From: Mycolicibacterium mengxianglii
GTDB lineage: Bacteria; Actinomycetota; Actinomycetes; Mycobacteriales; Mycobacteriaceae
NCBI RefSeq assembly: GCF_015710575.1
Contig: NZ_CP065373.1
Span: 5,580,001-5,644,000, forward strand
Reading direction: 5' to 3'
Length of the DNA stretch: 64,000 nucleotides
In this document: one piece after another, positions 34,802-43,243 of the stretch
Numbering within the stretch: position 1 is the first letter of the stretch
Layout of the letters: each line of letters begins with the position of its first letter
Program-made: the position numbers and the translations under genes
The notes under the pieces: generated by a model
What the model saw: only the letters and a program-made list of their open reading frames with translations
Told to the model about the DNA's origin: nothing
The model's database searches: none

Positions 34802-36364
34802 TCAGGCTTGCGGCGGCGGTGGGGGTGGCGGCGCGCCCGCCGGCGGCGGAATCTTGGGATAGCTGCGCCCGCCGGTCGGTACCGTCGCGGTGGCCCCACT
34901 ACCGGCGGCCACCGGGGCAGGGCGGCCCGGTGACGGGTCCCAGTCGGTGTCCACCAGACGCTTCTGCACGAGGATCGCCAGCCCGAGCAGTAGGACGCCG
35001 ATGAGCAGCATCGTCACCATGCCCCACACGGGACCGAGCTTGGCGGCGTTGCCCAAAAGGATTCCGTACCAACCGAAGTCGGCGTCACCAAAGGTGGTGT
35101 TCTCTTCGCCGAAAGACCCGAGCACCCGCACCAGCAATGCCGGCAGGAACGTGATCAACAGCCCGTTGACGAACCCACCGGCGACCGCGCCCCGTCTACC
35201 GCCGGTGGCATTTCCGTACACCCCCGCAGCGCCGCCGGTGAAGAAGTGCGGCACGAGGCCGGGGAGCACGAGCACCCAACCGAACGCCGGACCGAGCCAC
35301 ACCGACAGCGCTGCCAGACCCACCAGACCGGCGACGAAGCTCGAGATGAACCCGATGAGTACCGCGTTCTGCGCATAGGGGAACACGATCGGTGCGTCGA
35401 GGGCGGGCACCGCGCCCGGCACCACCCGCTCGGCGATTCCCTGGAATGCCGGTACCAGTTCACCCAGGATGGTGCGCACGCCGAACAGGATCACCGCAAC
35501 GGCCACACCGAAGCCGAGCCCCTGGGTGACACCCATCATCAAGAAGTTGCCGACATCCACGGCGGCACCGGCGCCGGTGTCGTCGGCGTATGCGGCGAAG
35601 GCGGTCTCCTGACCGGCTCTGGCCATATACAGCAGCGAGACGGCGAGATACATCAGCACCATCGACAAAGCGGTGGCGACCATCGAATCACGAAGGAAGC
35701 GCAGAGATTCGGGCAGTTTGAGATCTTCGGTGGACTGACTCTTCTTCCCGCCCACAAACCGGCCCGTGATGCCCGAAGCTATATAACCTATGGTGCCGAA
35801 GTGGCCGATGGCGATGCTGTCGTCACCGGTGATGCGCTTGGTCCAGGGTTGCGAGATCGCCGGTAGCGACACCATCACCACCCCGAGCAGGAAGCCTCCG
35901 AGAAGGATGACGGCCGCCGTCTCCAGCCCCGCGGTGGCCAGCACAATGGTCAACAGAGTCGCCATGAACAACGCATGGTGGCCGGTGAGGAACACGTAGT
36001 GCAGTGGCGTGAACCGGGCGAGCACCAGGCTCACGGCGAACCCCAGGATCATCAGCCAGGCCACCTGCGCCCCGTACTCGTCCTGCGCGATACCGACGAT
36101 GGCCTCGTTGGTCGGCACCACGCCCTGGGTGCCCGCGGCCCCCTGGATCATCACGCCCAGGGGTTCCAGTGAACTGACCACCAGTCCCGCTCCGGCGTTG
36201 ATCAACAGGAAACCCAGGGTGGCCTTGAGTGCGCCGCCGATCACCTGTCCTGAGGACCTGCGCAGTGCGATCAGGCCGACGGCGGTGATGATGCCGATCA
36301 GGAAGGCTGGGACCGCGAGAATCTCATTGACCAGGAACTCGGCGATACTGACCAGCCAGTTCAT
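34802..36364 (-). CDS. PTS EIIC, ascorbate (UlaA/SgaT) type
   Basis: A 520-residue polytopic membrane protein of the ascorbate-type PTS EIIC family: FLVNEILAVPAFLIGIITAVGLIALRR, NAGAGLVVSSLEPLGVMI, GHFGTIGYIASG and LPGLVPHFFTGGAAGVYGNATGG. The C-terminus is a Pro-rich tail (PPPAGAPPPPPPP). ATG 36364 follows AGGAG by six bases. It is transcribed behind the EIIA-EIIB gene. It should translocate and phosphorylate a sugar acid, perhaps ascorbate or a similar compound. No UlaG/D/E/F-type catabolic enzymes lie beside it. Confidence 0.92.
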   Translation of the reverse strand: MNWLVSIAEFLVNEILAVPAFLIGIITAVGLIALRRSSGQVIGGALKATLGFLLINAGAGLVVSSLEPLGVMIQGAAGTQGVVPTNEAIVGIAQDEYGAQVAWLMILGFAVSLVLARFTPLHYVFLTGHHALFMATLLTIVLATAGLETAAVILLGGFLLGVVMVSLPAISQPWTKRITGDDSIAIGHFGTIGYIASGITGRFVGGKKSQSTEDLKLPESLRFLRDSMVATALSMVLMYLAVSLLYMARAGQETAFAAYADDTGAGAAVDVGNFLMMGVTQGLGFGVAVAVILFGVRTILGELVPAFQGIAERVVPGAVPALDAPIVFPYAQNAVLIGFISSFVAGLVGLAALSVWLGPAFGWVLVLPGLVPHFFTGGAAGVYGNATGGRRGAVAGGFVNGLLITFLPALLVRVLGSFGEENTTFGDADFGWYGILLGNAAKLGPVWGMVTMLLIGVLLLGLAILVQKRLVDTDWDPSPGRPAPVAAGSGATATVPTGGRSYPKIPPPAGAPPPPPPPQA

Positions 36365-36372
36365 CGAATCTC

Positions 36373-37179
36373 CTAGACGTCGTATGAGTCGCGCAGTGCG
36401 CTGTCGACCTCGGCGGTGGAGGTGAAGTTGTCGATCACCTTGACCGGCACCCCGACATCACCAAGGGTCCGGGCGATCTCACCGGAGGTCAGGATCAGGT
36501 CGGCACTCTTGGCTTTGCCCTTCGCCGAGATGGTGTCGGTGGCCTCGACGTTGATGAATCTTTCCCAGCCCCAGGTTTGCAGTACCTGTTCGAGGGTGTT
36601 TTTCAGAAACAGGCTGGTACCCAGTCCGTTTCCGCACACCGTGAGGATGAGGTTGTTGGTGTTGGCGGTCGGCTGGGCGGCCGACGTTTGAGCGGCGGAT
36701 GTTTGGGAAGGCGATGTTTGGGAAGGGGACGTCTTGCCGCCGAGGACATCCAACACCTCGGCGGGGGTGGCTGCGTTGTCCAGCGCCGTGCGCCGGACCG
36801 GATCGCCGAGCACCTTGGCCAGTTGCGCCATCGCGGCCGTGTGCGCCCCGGCATCGGTTGCGGCCAGCGCCACCACCAGTGTCACCGGGTCATTTGTCTT
36901 GTGGCCGAACTCAACTGGATGAGCCAGGCGCACCCACGACATCCCGGTGCGGTGCACCGCCGCCGAGGACCGGGCGTGTGCGAATGCGAATCCGGGAGCT
37001 ACGACGATGTAGGGCCCGTTGGCCTCGACGTTCGCGATCATCGAGTCGGTGTAGGCGGTATCGGCGATGCCCGCCCGTTCCAGCAGTAGACCAGCGGCCT
37101 TGATCGCCGCCGGCCAGCTGTCAGCGGCCACGTCCAGGGCAATCCGTTCTTCGGATAGCAGATCGACCAACTCCCCCAT
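36373..37179 (-). CDS. PTS EIIA-EIIB fusion, ascorbate type
   Basis: A 268-residue cytosolic phosphotransfer protein. Residues 1-~150 are EIIA (phosphohistidine in APGFAFAHARSS). Residues ~150-170 are a linker of SPSQT and SAAQT repeats. Residues ~172-268 are EIIB (phosphocysteine in LTVCGNGLGTSLF). ATG 37179 follows AGGGTGGG. The EIIC gene follows 8 bases after the stop. Phosphate from HPr would pass His to Cys to the sugar on EIIC. The general PTS proteins are not in the window. Confidence 0.92.
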   Translation of the reverse strand: MGELVDLLSEERIALDVAADSWPAAIKAAGLLLERAGIADTAYTDSMIANVEANGPYIVVAPGFAFAHARSSAAVHRTGMSWVRLAHPVEFGHKTNDPVTLVVALAATDAGAHTAAMAQLAKVLGDPVRRTALDNAATPAEVLDVLGGKTSPSQTSPSQTSAAQTSAAQPTANTNNLILTVCGNGLGTSLFLKNTLEQVLQTWGWERFINVEATDTISAKGKAKSADLILTSGEIARTLGDVGVPVKVIDNFTSTAEVDSALRDSYDV

Positions 37180-37367
37180 GAACCCACCCTAGACCCGTAT
37201 CAGGGCGCGTGCCTCGAATTTTGATGACCGCCATTTCGGTGGCAATCAGGCACATTTCGCTCCCGGATTCGGCCCGGAGACATGCCGCACGGCGTCCGAA
37301 CGTAGCCAGGGCTGGCGCGACGAGTCTGCGACTGCAACAGTTTCGACATCGGGTGAGCGCAACCCGG

Positions 37368-37688
37368 TCAGAGGAACACGTCGAACAGGGCGTACGAAGC
37401 CAGACCGCTGATGATGCTGAGCGCAAGGCTGTTCCACTTGAAGGAGACCAGCAGCGCCACACCCGCCGCCAACGATGCGGGTGAGATGAGTCGAAGGTGC
37501 CCGTCGTCGAGGAACAACGACGGCGCCAGAAGAGCGGCGAATGCCGCCGCGGGCACCAGACCCAGCACCAACTCGACCCTCGGCGGAAGGTCCCTGGGCA
37601 TGAGCGGTACCACGATGAAGGCAGCGCGGAGCGCGAACCCGCCCACGGCGACCGCGGCGACGACCAGCCATATCGTGGCCTGACTCAC
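37368..37688 (-). CDS. azlD: AzlD-type branched-chain amino acid transport subunit
   Basis: A 106-residue protein with four hydrophobic segments, typical of AzlD: LRAAFIVVPLMPRDLPPRVELVLGLVPAAAFAALLAPSLF. It starts at GTG 37688, overlapping the AzlC stop by four bases (GTGA). AzlC and AzlD together export branched-chain amino acids or analogues. In this window the pair ends an operon that begins with an MHS transporter and a 3-hydroxybutyryl-CoA dehydrogenase. Confidence 0.88.
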   Translation of the reverse strand: MSQATIWLVVAAVAVGGFALRAAFIVVPLMPRDLPPRVELVLGLVPAAAFAALLAPSLFLDDGHLRLISPASLAAGVALLVSFKWNSLALSIISGLASYALFDVFL

Positions 37689-38344
37689 GGACTCGCCTCT
37701 TTACCCGCTTTACGCCACCCCAGGGCCACGCCACTCGCAAGACCCGCGGAAGTGCCGAGCATCATTCCCAAGTTCGCGGGAAACCCGGCACATGCCGTGG
37801 CCACCACGGCTGCGACAACCGCCGCGCATACTTTTGGTCGTTCTGTCAGCTGTGGTGCGAGCAGTGCGATGAACGAAACGGGGACCGCGAAGGCGATCAG
37901 TCCGCCCTTGGGCAGCGAACCGAGGAACGAGCCGATCAAGGAACAGATCTGCCATGTTGACCAAAAGGCCACGCAGGCACCGAAATAGAAGGCCAGGCGC
38001 TGACGATTCGGTGCTGTCGGCACTGTACGCGACAAGGTGAGTGCTACCGCATGGTCGACCAGTAGATAGGAACCCAGGACCCGCTGCCTCCAGCTGGCGC
38101 GAACGAACATCGGCGCCAGCGTTGCCGAGTAAATGATGAAACGCAGGTTGATGATGAGTGCTGTCGCGATGACGACCCCGGCCGCAGCGCCCTTCCCGAT
38201 CAGTTCCAACGCAGCGATCTGAGCGGCGCCGGCGAATGCGAACAGCGAGAACGCCGCCGTCTCGATCACGCTGAAACCGTTCTGCGTGCCGGCGAGTCCC
38301 GCGACGCATGCAAAGGGCGCTATGCCGATGAGTATCGGGAGCAT
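37685..38344 (-). CDS. azlC: AzlC-type branched-chain amino acid transport protein
   Basis: A ~219-residue membrane protein of the AzlC family (AFAGAAQIAALELIGKGA, INLRFIIYSATLAPMF, LVDHAVALTLSR). The only ATG before the first conserved segment is 38344; the frame is open back to the stop of the dehydrogenase gene, so a few more N-terminal residues with a non-ATG start cannot be excluded. It is coupled to azlD by overlap. Its co-location with an IlvC paralogue points to a branched-chain or 2-hydroxy-branched acid link. Confidence 0.85.
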   Translation of the reverse strand: MLPILIGIAPFACVAGLAGTQNGFSVIETAAFSLFAFAGAAQIAALELIGKGAAAGVVIATALIINLRFIIYSATLAPMFVRASWRQRVLGSYLLVDHAVALTLSRTVPTAPNRQRLAFYFGACVAFWSTWQICSLIGSFLGSLPKGGLIAFAVPVSFIALLAPQLTERPKVCAAVVAAVVATACAGFPANLGMMLGTSAGLASGVALGWRKAGKEASP

Positions 38345-38485
38345 GGCGATTGCCCCAGCCCCAATATCGTTCCGTGGCAGACCTTCTCGTGGTGGCGGTC
38401 CACTGCTTGAGCCTGTGATGTCGGCCTCCCGCGGGTTCAGATTGTTGGCGCTGCTCCCCAGCGCCGCGCCGGCCGCGTCTTCGGG

Positions 38486-39343
38486 TCAGGTGTAGGCAAA
38501 GAACCCACGACCACTCTTCCTGCCGAGCAGACCGGCCTCGACCATCCGTGCCAGCAGGGGCGGGCAAGCGTACTGGGGTTCTTTGAACTCGTCATAGAGC
38601 GAATCGGCGATCGCCCTCACTGTGTCGAGCCCGATCAGGTCGCTGAGTGCCAGTGGGCCCTGTGGATGTGCGCAGCCACGTACCAGGCCCTCGTCGATGT
38701 CCGCTGCGGTCGCCACCCCTGTCTCGACCATCCGGATCGCTGACAACAGGAACGGGATCAGGAGGGCGTTCACCACGAATCCGGCGCGGTCCTTGCAGTC
38801 GATTGCGTGCTTGCCCAACACTTCCTGAACGAAGGCGCGCGCCCGCTCGGTGGTTTGTTCAGCCGTCAGATAGCTGGGGACCAGCTCTACGAGCGACAAG
38901 ACGGGAACGGGGTTGAAGAAGTGGATGCCCATGACGTTCTCGGGGCGGTCGGTCACCACACCGAGCTTGATGATGGGGATGGACGAGGTATTGGACGCCA
39001 GGATCGCCTGTGGATCAGCCACAACCTTGTCCAGCTGCCGGAAGAGCCGGCTCTTGACGGCCTCGTCCTCCATGATGGCTTCGATCACCAGGGAACGGTC
39101 GCTGAGTGCCTCGACATCGTCGATGATCTGAATCCGGTCCAGGACCTCTGCCGCCGAGGTGATCTTGCCCCGGGACTCCGCCTTGGCCAACGACGACTCG
39201 AGCCTGCGCCGACCAGCTTCCGCGGCCTTCGTGTCGGTCTCGACCACGGTGACGAGTTGCCCTGCGCGAGCGCAGGTCTCGGCGATTCCAGCGCCCATCA
39301 GCCCGCATCCGACCACGCCGATCTTTTCAGTTGTACTGGTCAC
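38486..39343 (-). CDS. 3-hydroxybutyryl-CoA dehydrogenase
   Basis: A 285-residue (S)-3-hydroxyacyl-CoA dehydrogenase: VGCGLMGAGIAETCARAG (NAD site), VIEAIMEDEAVKSRLF, LASNTSSIPI, GIHFFNPVPVLSLVELV (catalytic His and Glu), and the C-terminal GLLGRKSGRGFFAY. It has the standard length of single-function HbdA/FadB2 proteins. It oxidises 3-hydroxybutyryl-CoA to acetoacetyl-CoA with NAD. It starts at GTG 39343, 53 bases behind the MHS transporter. A 3-hydroxybutyryl-CoA dehydrogenase is exactly the step needed after 2-hydroxyisobutyryl-CoA mutase. Confidence 0.93.
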   Translation of the reverse strand: MTSTTEKIGVVGCGLMGAGIAETCARAGQLVTVVETDTKAAEAGRRRLESSLAKAESRGKITSAAEVLDRIQIIDDVEALSDRSLVIEAIMEDEAVKSRLFRQLDKVVADPQAILASNTSSIPIIKLGVVTDRPENVMGIHFFNPVPVLSLVELVPSYLTAEQTTERARAFVQEVLGKHAIDCKDRAGFVVNALLIPFLLSAIRMVETGVATAADIDEGLVRGCAHPQGPLALSDLIGLDTVRAIADSLYDEFKEPQYACPPLLARMVEAGLLGRKSGRGFFAYT

Positions 39344-39395
39344 GCAATCATCGTCCTTCTGGGTCTGGTCATTACTTGAGCCCGCACCTCACGCC

Positions 39396-40793
39396 TTATC
39401 GGAGTTCGGACTTCGCGCGCGCCTCGTCGGGTGCGTGCTCGAGATCGTTGTTCTTCGTTTCCGGTAGCGCCAGCACGCAGGCCAGGCTGACCGCGGACAG
39501 TCCGGCGAGCAGTATGCCGACCCAGATGCTGGAGTGGTTCGCCACGATCTGGGCCGCCAGGATGGGCGGTACAGCGCCACCGATGATGCCGCCGAGGTTG
39601 TAGCTCAAACCCGCGCCCGTGTAGCGGAACTGGGAATGGAACATCTCCGGCAACAGTGCGCCGGCCGGCCCGTTGGCCACGCCGTACAGCGAAAGTGTCA
39701 CGGTCACCCCGATGAGGAAGGCGATCGGGGACCCCGTGTCCAAGAGGGGGAACAGCAGAAGCGACCAGATGAACGCGCCTATGTAGGCCGCCGCGATGAC
39801 CTTCTTTCGTCCCACCTTGTCCGAGATGATGGCGGCTGCGGCCGTGGCACATGCGAGCACGAGCGCGGCGATCATGCCGAAGCCCAGGATCATCGTCCGG
39901 CTGAATTCCAGCCTTCCGGTTCCGTAGCTGGTGAGGAATGTGCTGCCGATGTAGAACATGGCAAACAGCGCCGACATCGTCATACCTGCGAGCAGAATTT
40001 GCTTCCACTGCAGCCGGATCGCGTCGGCGAAAGGAAGTTTCACCGGGGCGGTCTCCTGGGCTTTGTTGAGGAGATGCGCCTTGAAGACCGGAGTTTCCTC
40101 GACGGTCAGCCGAATCCAGAGGCCGACGATGACGAGCAGGAGGGAGGCGATGAAGGGCAGCCGCCAGCCGAAATTGAGGAAGGTGTCACTGGTGGCACCG
40201 ACGGTCACCGAGGCCAGGAAGAACGTTCCGCTCGCGAGGAAGAACCCCAGCGGCGGGCCGATCTGCGGGTAGACGGCCATTCGGCCGCGTTGGCCCTTCG
40301 GCGCGTACTCGGCGGTCAGCAGGGTCGCTCCGGCCCATTCACCTCCCATGGCGAAGCCCTGCAGGAACCGCAGGAATACCAGGATGATCGGCGCTGCCAT
40401 GCCGATCCCGTTCCCGAAGAGGCCGAACGTGCCGGAGTCGTAGCCGGGCAGCAATCCGATGGTGACTGTCGCGAATCCCATGATGAGCAACGTCCACACC
40501 AGTGTCCGCTTACGCCCGATCTTGTCGCCGAAATGACCGAACAGGATCGAGCCGACAGGCCGAGCGAAGAAACCCACTCCGAACGTGGCGAATGAGGCGA
40601 TAGTGCCCACCGCCGGGCTGGCGCTGGGGAAGAAGAGGGCCGGAAAGACGAGAGCGGCGGCGGTGCCGTAGACGAAGAAGTCGTAGTACTCGATCGTCGT
40701 GCCGACGAGGCTAGCTGCACCGACTTTCCGAAGGCGGCGCCTCTCCGTAGAGCTTTCTTGGCCGGGGGTTAGAGCCGGACTTTCTGAATGCAT
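39396..40793 (-). CDS. MFS transporter, MHS type
   Basis: A ~465-residue MHS-subfamily proton symporter: LVGTTIEYYDFFVYGTAAALVFP, ATFGVGFFARPVGSILFGHFGDKIGRK, RFLQGFAMGGEWAGA. ATG 40793 has GGAG six bases upstream, better than the TTG at 40805. It is the first gene of the transporter-dehydrogenase-AzlCD operon, and two FadR-type palindromes lie 31-63 bases upstream. Uptake of a small hydroxy acid such as 2-hydroxyisobutyrate is a reasonable prediction from context. Confidence 0.9.
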   Translation of the reverse strand: MHSESPALTPGQESSTERRRLRKVGAASLVGTTIEYYDFFVYGTAAALVFPALFFPSASPAVGTIASFATFGVGFFARPVGSILFGHFGDKIGRKRTLVWTLLIMGFATVTIGLLPGYDSGTFGLFGNGIGMAAPIILVFLRFLQGFAMGGEWAGATLLTAEYAPKGQRGRMAVYPQIGPPLGFFLASGTFFLASVTVGATSDTFLNFGWRLPFIASLLLVIVGLWIRLTVEETPVFKAHLLNKAQETAPVKLPFADAIRLQWKQILLAGMTMSALFAMFYIGSTFLTSYGTGRLEFSRTMILGFGMIAALVLACATAAAAIISDKVGRKKVIAAAYIGAFIWSLLLFPLLDTGSPIAFLIGVTVTLSLYGVANGPAGALLPEMFHSQFRYTGAGLSYNLGGIIGGAVPPILAAQIVANHSSIWVGILLAGLSAVSLACVLALPETKNNDLEHAPDEARAKSELR

Positions 40794-40823
40794 GCTCGTC
40801 TCCAAGAGTTGGACGGATCTTAT

Positions 40824-40838
40824 TATGGTCCTACCATA
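40824..40838. promoter_or_regulatory. FadR/GntR-type operator upstream of the MHS transporter (site A1)
   Basis: TATGGT-CCT-ACCATA is a perfect 15-bp palindrome with the TGGT-N3-ACCA core of FadR-subfamily GntR operators. It sits 31 bases upstream of the transporter start. Two FadR-type regulators are encoded within 4 kb. Confidence 0.7.
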
Positions 40839-40840
40839 GG

Positions 40841-40856
40841 TGTGGTCCCCACCACA
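40841..40856. promoter_or_regulatory. second FadR/GntR-type palindrome (site A2)
   Basis: TGTGGT-CCCC-ACCACA is a perfect palindrome with a 4-base centre, two bases beyond site A1. Paired half-sites at this spacing suggest cooperative binding of two regulator dimers. Confidence 0.55.
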
Positions 40857-40895
40857 AGAGACTCCGCTCGGTTACCTCCGACACGCACCCTTTCC

Positions 40896-40925
40896 TTGAC
40901 GCGGCCGAGAACGTTCCAGTAAGGT
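40896..40925 (+). promoter_or_regulatory. promoter for the ilvC-like gene
   Basis: TTGACG (40896-40901) and TAAGGT (40920-40925) are separated by 18 bases, a good match to a housekeeping-type promoter. The predicted start of transcription falls in the adjoining TGGT-containing inverted repeat, which is well placed to block initiation. Confidence 0.55.
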
Positions 40926-40926
40926 C

Positions 40927-40943
40927 CGACCACATTATGGTCG
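40927..40943. promoter_or_regulatory. inverted repeat with ACCA/TGGT half-sites at the ilvC-like promoter (site B)
   Basis: CGACCA-CATTA-TGGTCG is a perfect inverted repeat that uses the same ACCA and TGGT half-sites as sites A, C, D and E, but in outward order. It overlaps the expected transcription start of the ilvC-like gene. It may belong to the same regulon; the different geometry makes this less sure. Confidence 0.45.
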
Positions 40944-40981
40944 TCTGACGAATGGACGTCCGAGATCAGTGGGGTGCGCTT

Positions 40982-42013
40982 GTGGCTGCCGAGATGTTCT
41001 ACGACGACGACGCCGAGCTGTCGCTGATCCAGCAGAAGCGGGTAGCGGTCATCGGTTATGGCAGCCAAGGGCATGCCCACGCACTGTCGCTACGGGACAG
41101 TGGTGTCGATGTACGGGTGGGTCTCCAGCCCGGTTCGAAGAGCCGCGAGAAGGCCGAGAATGAAGGTCTGCGCGTCGCCACCCCCGCCCAAGCCGCGGCA
41201 GAGGCTGACCTGATAGTCATCCTCGCCCCGGATCAACATCAGCGCACGCTCTACGCCGAGGAGATCGCCCCGGCGTTGTCTGCCGGAGACAGTCTGGTCT
41301 TCAGCCACGGCTTCAACATTCGATACGGGTACATCACGCCGCCGAGAGATGTCGATGTATTCATGGTTGCGCCCAAAGGCCCCGGCCACTTGGTGCGACG
41401 CGAGTTCGTCGATGGACGAGGCGTGCCGGTGCTTGTCGCCGTCGAGAAGGACTCCTCGGGAGGGGCCTGGCCCCTTGCGCTTTCGTACGCCAAGGCAATC
41501 GGCGGTCTCCGCGCCGGCGGTATCAAGACCACATTCGCCGAGGAGACCGAAACCGATCTGTTCGGGGAGCAGTCGGTGCTCTGCGGTGGTGCGTCCCAGT
41601 TGATCATGTATGGCTTCGAGACGTTGGTAGAGGCCGGGTACCAACCTGAAGTAGCGTATTTCGAGTGCTTACACGAGCTGAAACTGATCGTCGACCTCAT
41701 GTACGAGGGCGGTATCGCCAAACAGCGCTGGTCGTGTTCGGACACCGCCGAATTCGGTGATTACGTATCAGGCCCTCGGGTCATCACTCCCGACGTGAAG
41801 GAAAACATGAAGGCGGTGCTCGCAGACATCATCGACGGATCGTTCGCCAAGCGGTTCATCGATGATCAGGATGCCGACGCTGCGGAGTTCCGGGAGCTGC
41901 GCGAGAAGGGCGAGCAACACCCCATCGAGGCCACCGGCCGCGACCTCCGCCGGCTGATGGGCTGGATCCAGCAGCAGGACGTCGACTACCAGGGCAGTGC
42001 CGCACGTGTCTGA
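40982..42013 (+). CDS. ilvC: ketol-acid reductoisomerase paralogue
   Basis: A class I ketol-acid reductoisomerase of ~343 residues (from GTG 40982; ATG 40952 would add ten residues). Motifs are intact: [48 protein letters not shown], the Mg ligands in [15 protein letters not shown], and [19 protein letters not shown]. The segment that normally reads MRYSISDTAE reads [10 protein letters not shown], a pocket change. The normal enzyme isomerises and reduces acetolactate for valine synthesis. No other ilv gene is nearby; the gene is instead coupled (TGATG) to a duplicated small protein inside the mutase locus, so a specialised role is likely. Confidence 0.88.
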   Translation: MAAEMFYDDDAELSLIQQKRVAVIGYGSQGHAHALSLRDSGVDVRVGLQPGSKSREKAENEGLRVATPAQAAAEADLIVILAPDQHQRTLYAEEIAPALSAGDSLVFSHGFNIRYGYITPPRDVDVFMVAPKGPGHLVRREFVDGRGVPVLVAVEKDSSGGAWPLALSYAKAIGGLRAGGIKTTFAEETETDLFGEQSVLCGGASQLIMYGFETLVEAGYQPEVAYFECLHELKLIVDLMYEGGIAKQRWSCSDTAEFGDYVSGPRVITPDVKENMKAVLADIIDGSFAKRFIDDQDADAAEFRELREKGEQHPIEATGRDLRRLMGWIQQQDVDYQGSAARV

Positions 42014-42510
42014 TGATGCCTGACAGTCGACGGACATTGGCTGAGCTGCCCCCCAAGAGTTCAGCGGTGGCCTGGAAGCTGGTCGTGGCTGTCGAAGGCC
42101 CCTGGGTCGGCGAGATCTACCGCACCCGGCCCGGCCGCGACCGCCACCAATTCACCAACATGGAAAGCTTCTGCGTTGCGCTGCTGTCGGTGACGGGATG
42201 GACCCTGGACGTATGCTCGCCGGCGGCAGCTGCCGGATCCGCTGCGACAGCGGGCGGCGATGACGGTGCCCGCGCGGGTAATCGCCGTCGGGCAAGTGAC
42301 ACCATCTCGGCGCGAGGAAAATTCATCGTTGCCGCCGATGAACCCTGGGGCGGCGAGATGTACCGGACACGTCCTGGTTTGGGCCGCTTTCATTTCACGA
42401 GTTTCGAACAGATGCTTCGCTCGGTAGTGGGAATCACCGGCTGGCCGCTCGAGAGCAGCGCCCGGCGCGAAGATGTAGCTCCCGGAGCGGGTTTCAGCCG
42501 GCCTGCCTGA
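42013..42510 (+). CDS. internally duplicated small protein of unknown function
   Basis: A 165-residue protein made of two ~45-residue repeats: WKLVVAVEGPWVGEIYRTRP...FTNMESFCVALLSVTGW (residues ~21-64) and KFIVAADEPWGGEMYRTRP...FTSFEQMLRSVVGITGW (residues ~103-146), joined by an Ala/Gly/Arg linker. The shared pattern is K-[FL]-V-A-x-E-P-W-x-G-E-[IM]-Y-R-T-R-P...F-T-x-x-E. I do not recognise the family. It overlaps the ilvC stop (TGATG) and converges with a GntR gene by 17 bases, so it is probably co-translated with the reductoisomerase and may serve it or sense its substrate. Confidence 0.75.
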   Translation: MMPDSRRTLAELPPKSSAVAWKLVVAVEGPWVGEIYRTRPGRDRHQFTNMESFCVALLSVTGWTLDVCSPAAAAGSAATAGGDDGARAGNRRRASDTISARGKFIVAADEPWGGEMYRTRPGLGRFHFTSFEQMLRSVVGITGWPLESSARREDVAPGAGFSRPA

Positions 42511-43243
42511 GCTGCTTTTTGGAGGCAACGGCTCGCCCACTGTCTGCCACGTGGATGGCCGCCAGCTCTGCCGCCCTGTCCACATTTCCCGCTGCAATAG
42601 CGTCGACGACGGCCGCGTATTCATCGACCGCTGCCCGCTTGTCAACAGGGTCTCCCGTGGCGTGTTCGTGAGCGCTGCGGAGTGCCGCCATGAGGACAGC
42701 CGCGAGTCCGTTGCCCGACGTCTGCGCAATCCGTTCATGAAAAGCGGTTTCCAGTTCCCGATACGCCTCGGGTCTGTGGTGCTCGCGCATCTCTGCGATC
42801 AGGCGGCGCAACTCCGAGATATCCTCAGCCGTAGCGCATTCCACCGCCCTCTGGGCTACCAGCTGCTCGATCAGTTGTCTGACGTCGACCAGATCGTCGT
42901 GCGTGAACGACGCCACTTGCATGTGGATGCGCAATACCATCGACATCCCCGCTACGCCGTCCTTGACGATCGTGGACCCGGAGGCAGGCCCGGAGCCCGC
43001 ACCGGCCTCGACGACCCCGATCGCCTCCAGGATTCGCAGCGCCTCCCGGACGGCACTGCGACTCACCCCGAGCGCTTCGGCGAATTGCCGCTCGGGGGGA
43101 AGCCGGTCACCGGCCTTGAGCGTCCCAGCCACGAGCCGGCCCTCGATCTGCGCCACGACCAACTCATGCGTACGCATACGCCGTAGCGGCTTCCACTGGG
43201 ACTTGTGCGGGTTTGACGTGCGCACTGGGTAGGCCTGCGCCAT
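42494..43243 (-). CDS. FadR-type GntR regulator (paralogue 1)
   Basis: A ~249-residue GntR regulator of the FadR/FCD subfamily. The winged helix is THELVVAQIEGRLVAGTLKAGDRLPPERQFAEALGVSRSAVREALRILEAIGVV (shown as family evidence in parts only), with the FCD domain carrying metal-type residues (AYRELETAFHERIAQTSGN ... AAIHVADSGRA). ATG 43243 has AGGAGG five bases upstream. It is closely similar to the neighbouring gene, from which it is separated by ~290 bases. Its likely operators are the TGGT-N3-ACCA palindromes in this block. Confidence 0.9.
   Translation of the reverse strand: MAQAYPVRTSNPHKSQWKPLRRMRTHELVVAQIEGRLVAGTLKAGDRLPPERQFAEALGVSRSAVREALRILEAIGVVEAGAGSGPASGSTIVKDGVAGMSMVLRIHMQVASFTHDDLVDVRQLIEQLVAQRAVECATAEDISELRRLIAEMREHHRPEAYRELETAFHERIAQTSGNGLAAVLMAALRSAHEHATGDPVDKRAAVDEYAAVVDAIAAGNVDRAAELAAIHVADSGRAVASKKQLRQAG

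Noticed and set aside
36672..36730. Short repeats in the PTS gene as a possible regulatory array
   Set aside because: They encode the SPSQT/SAAQT linker in frame between EIIA and EIIB; this is an interdomain spacer.
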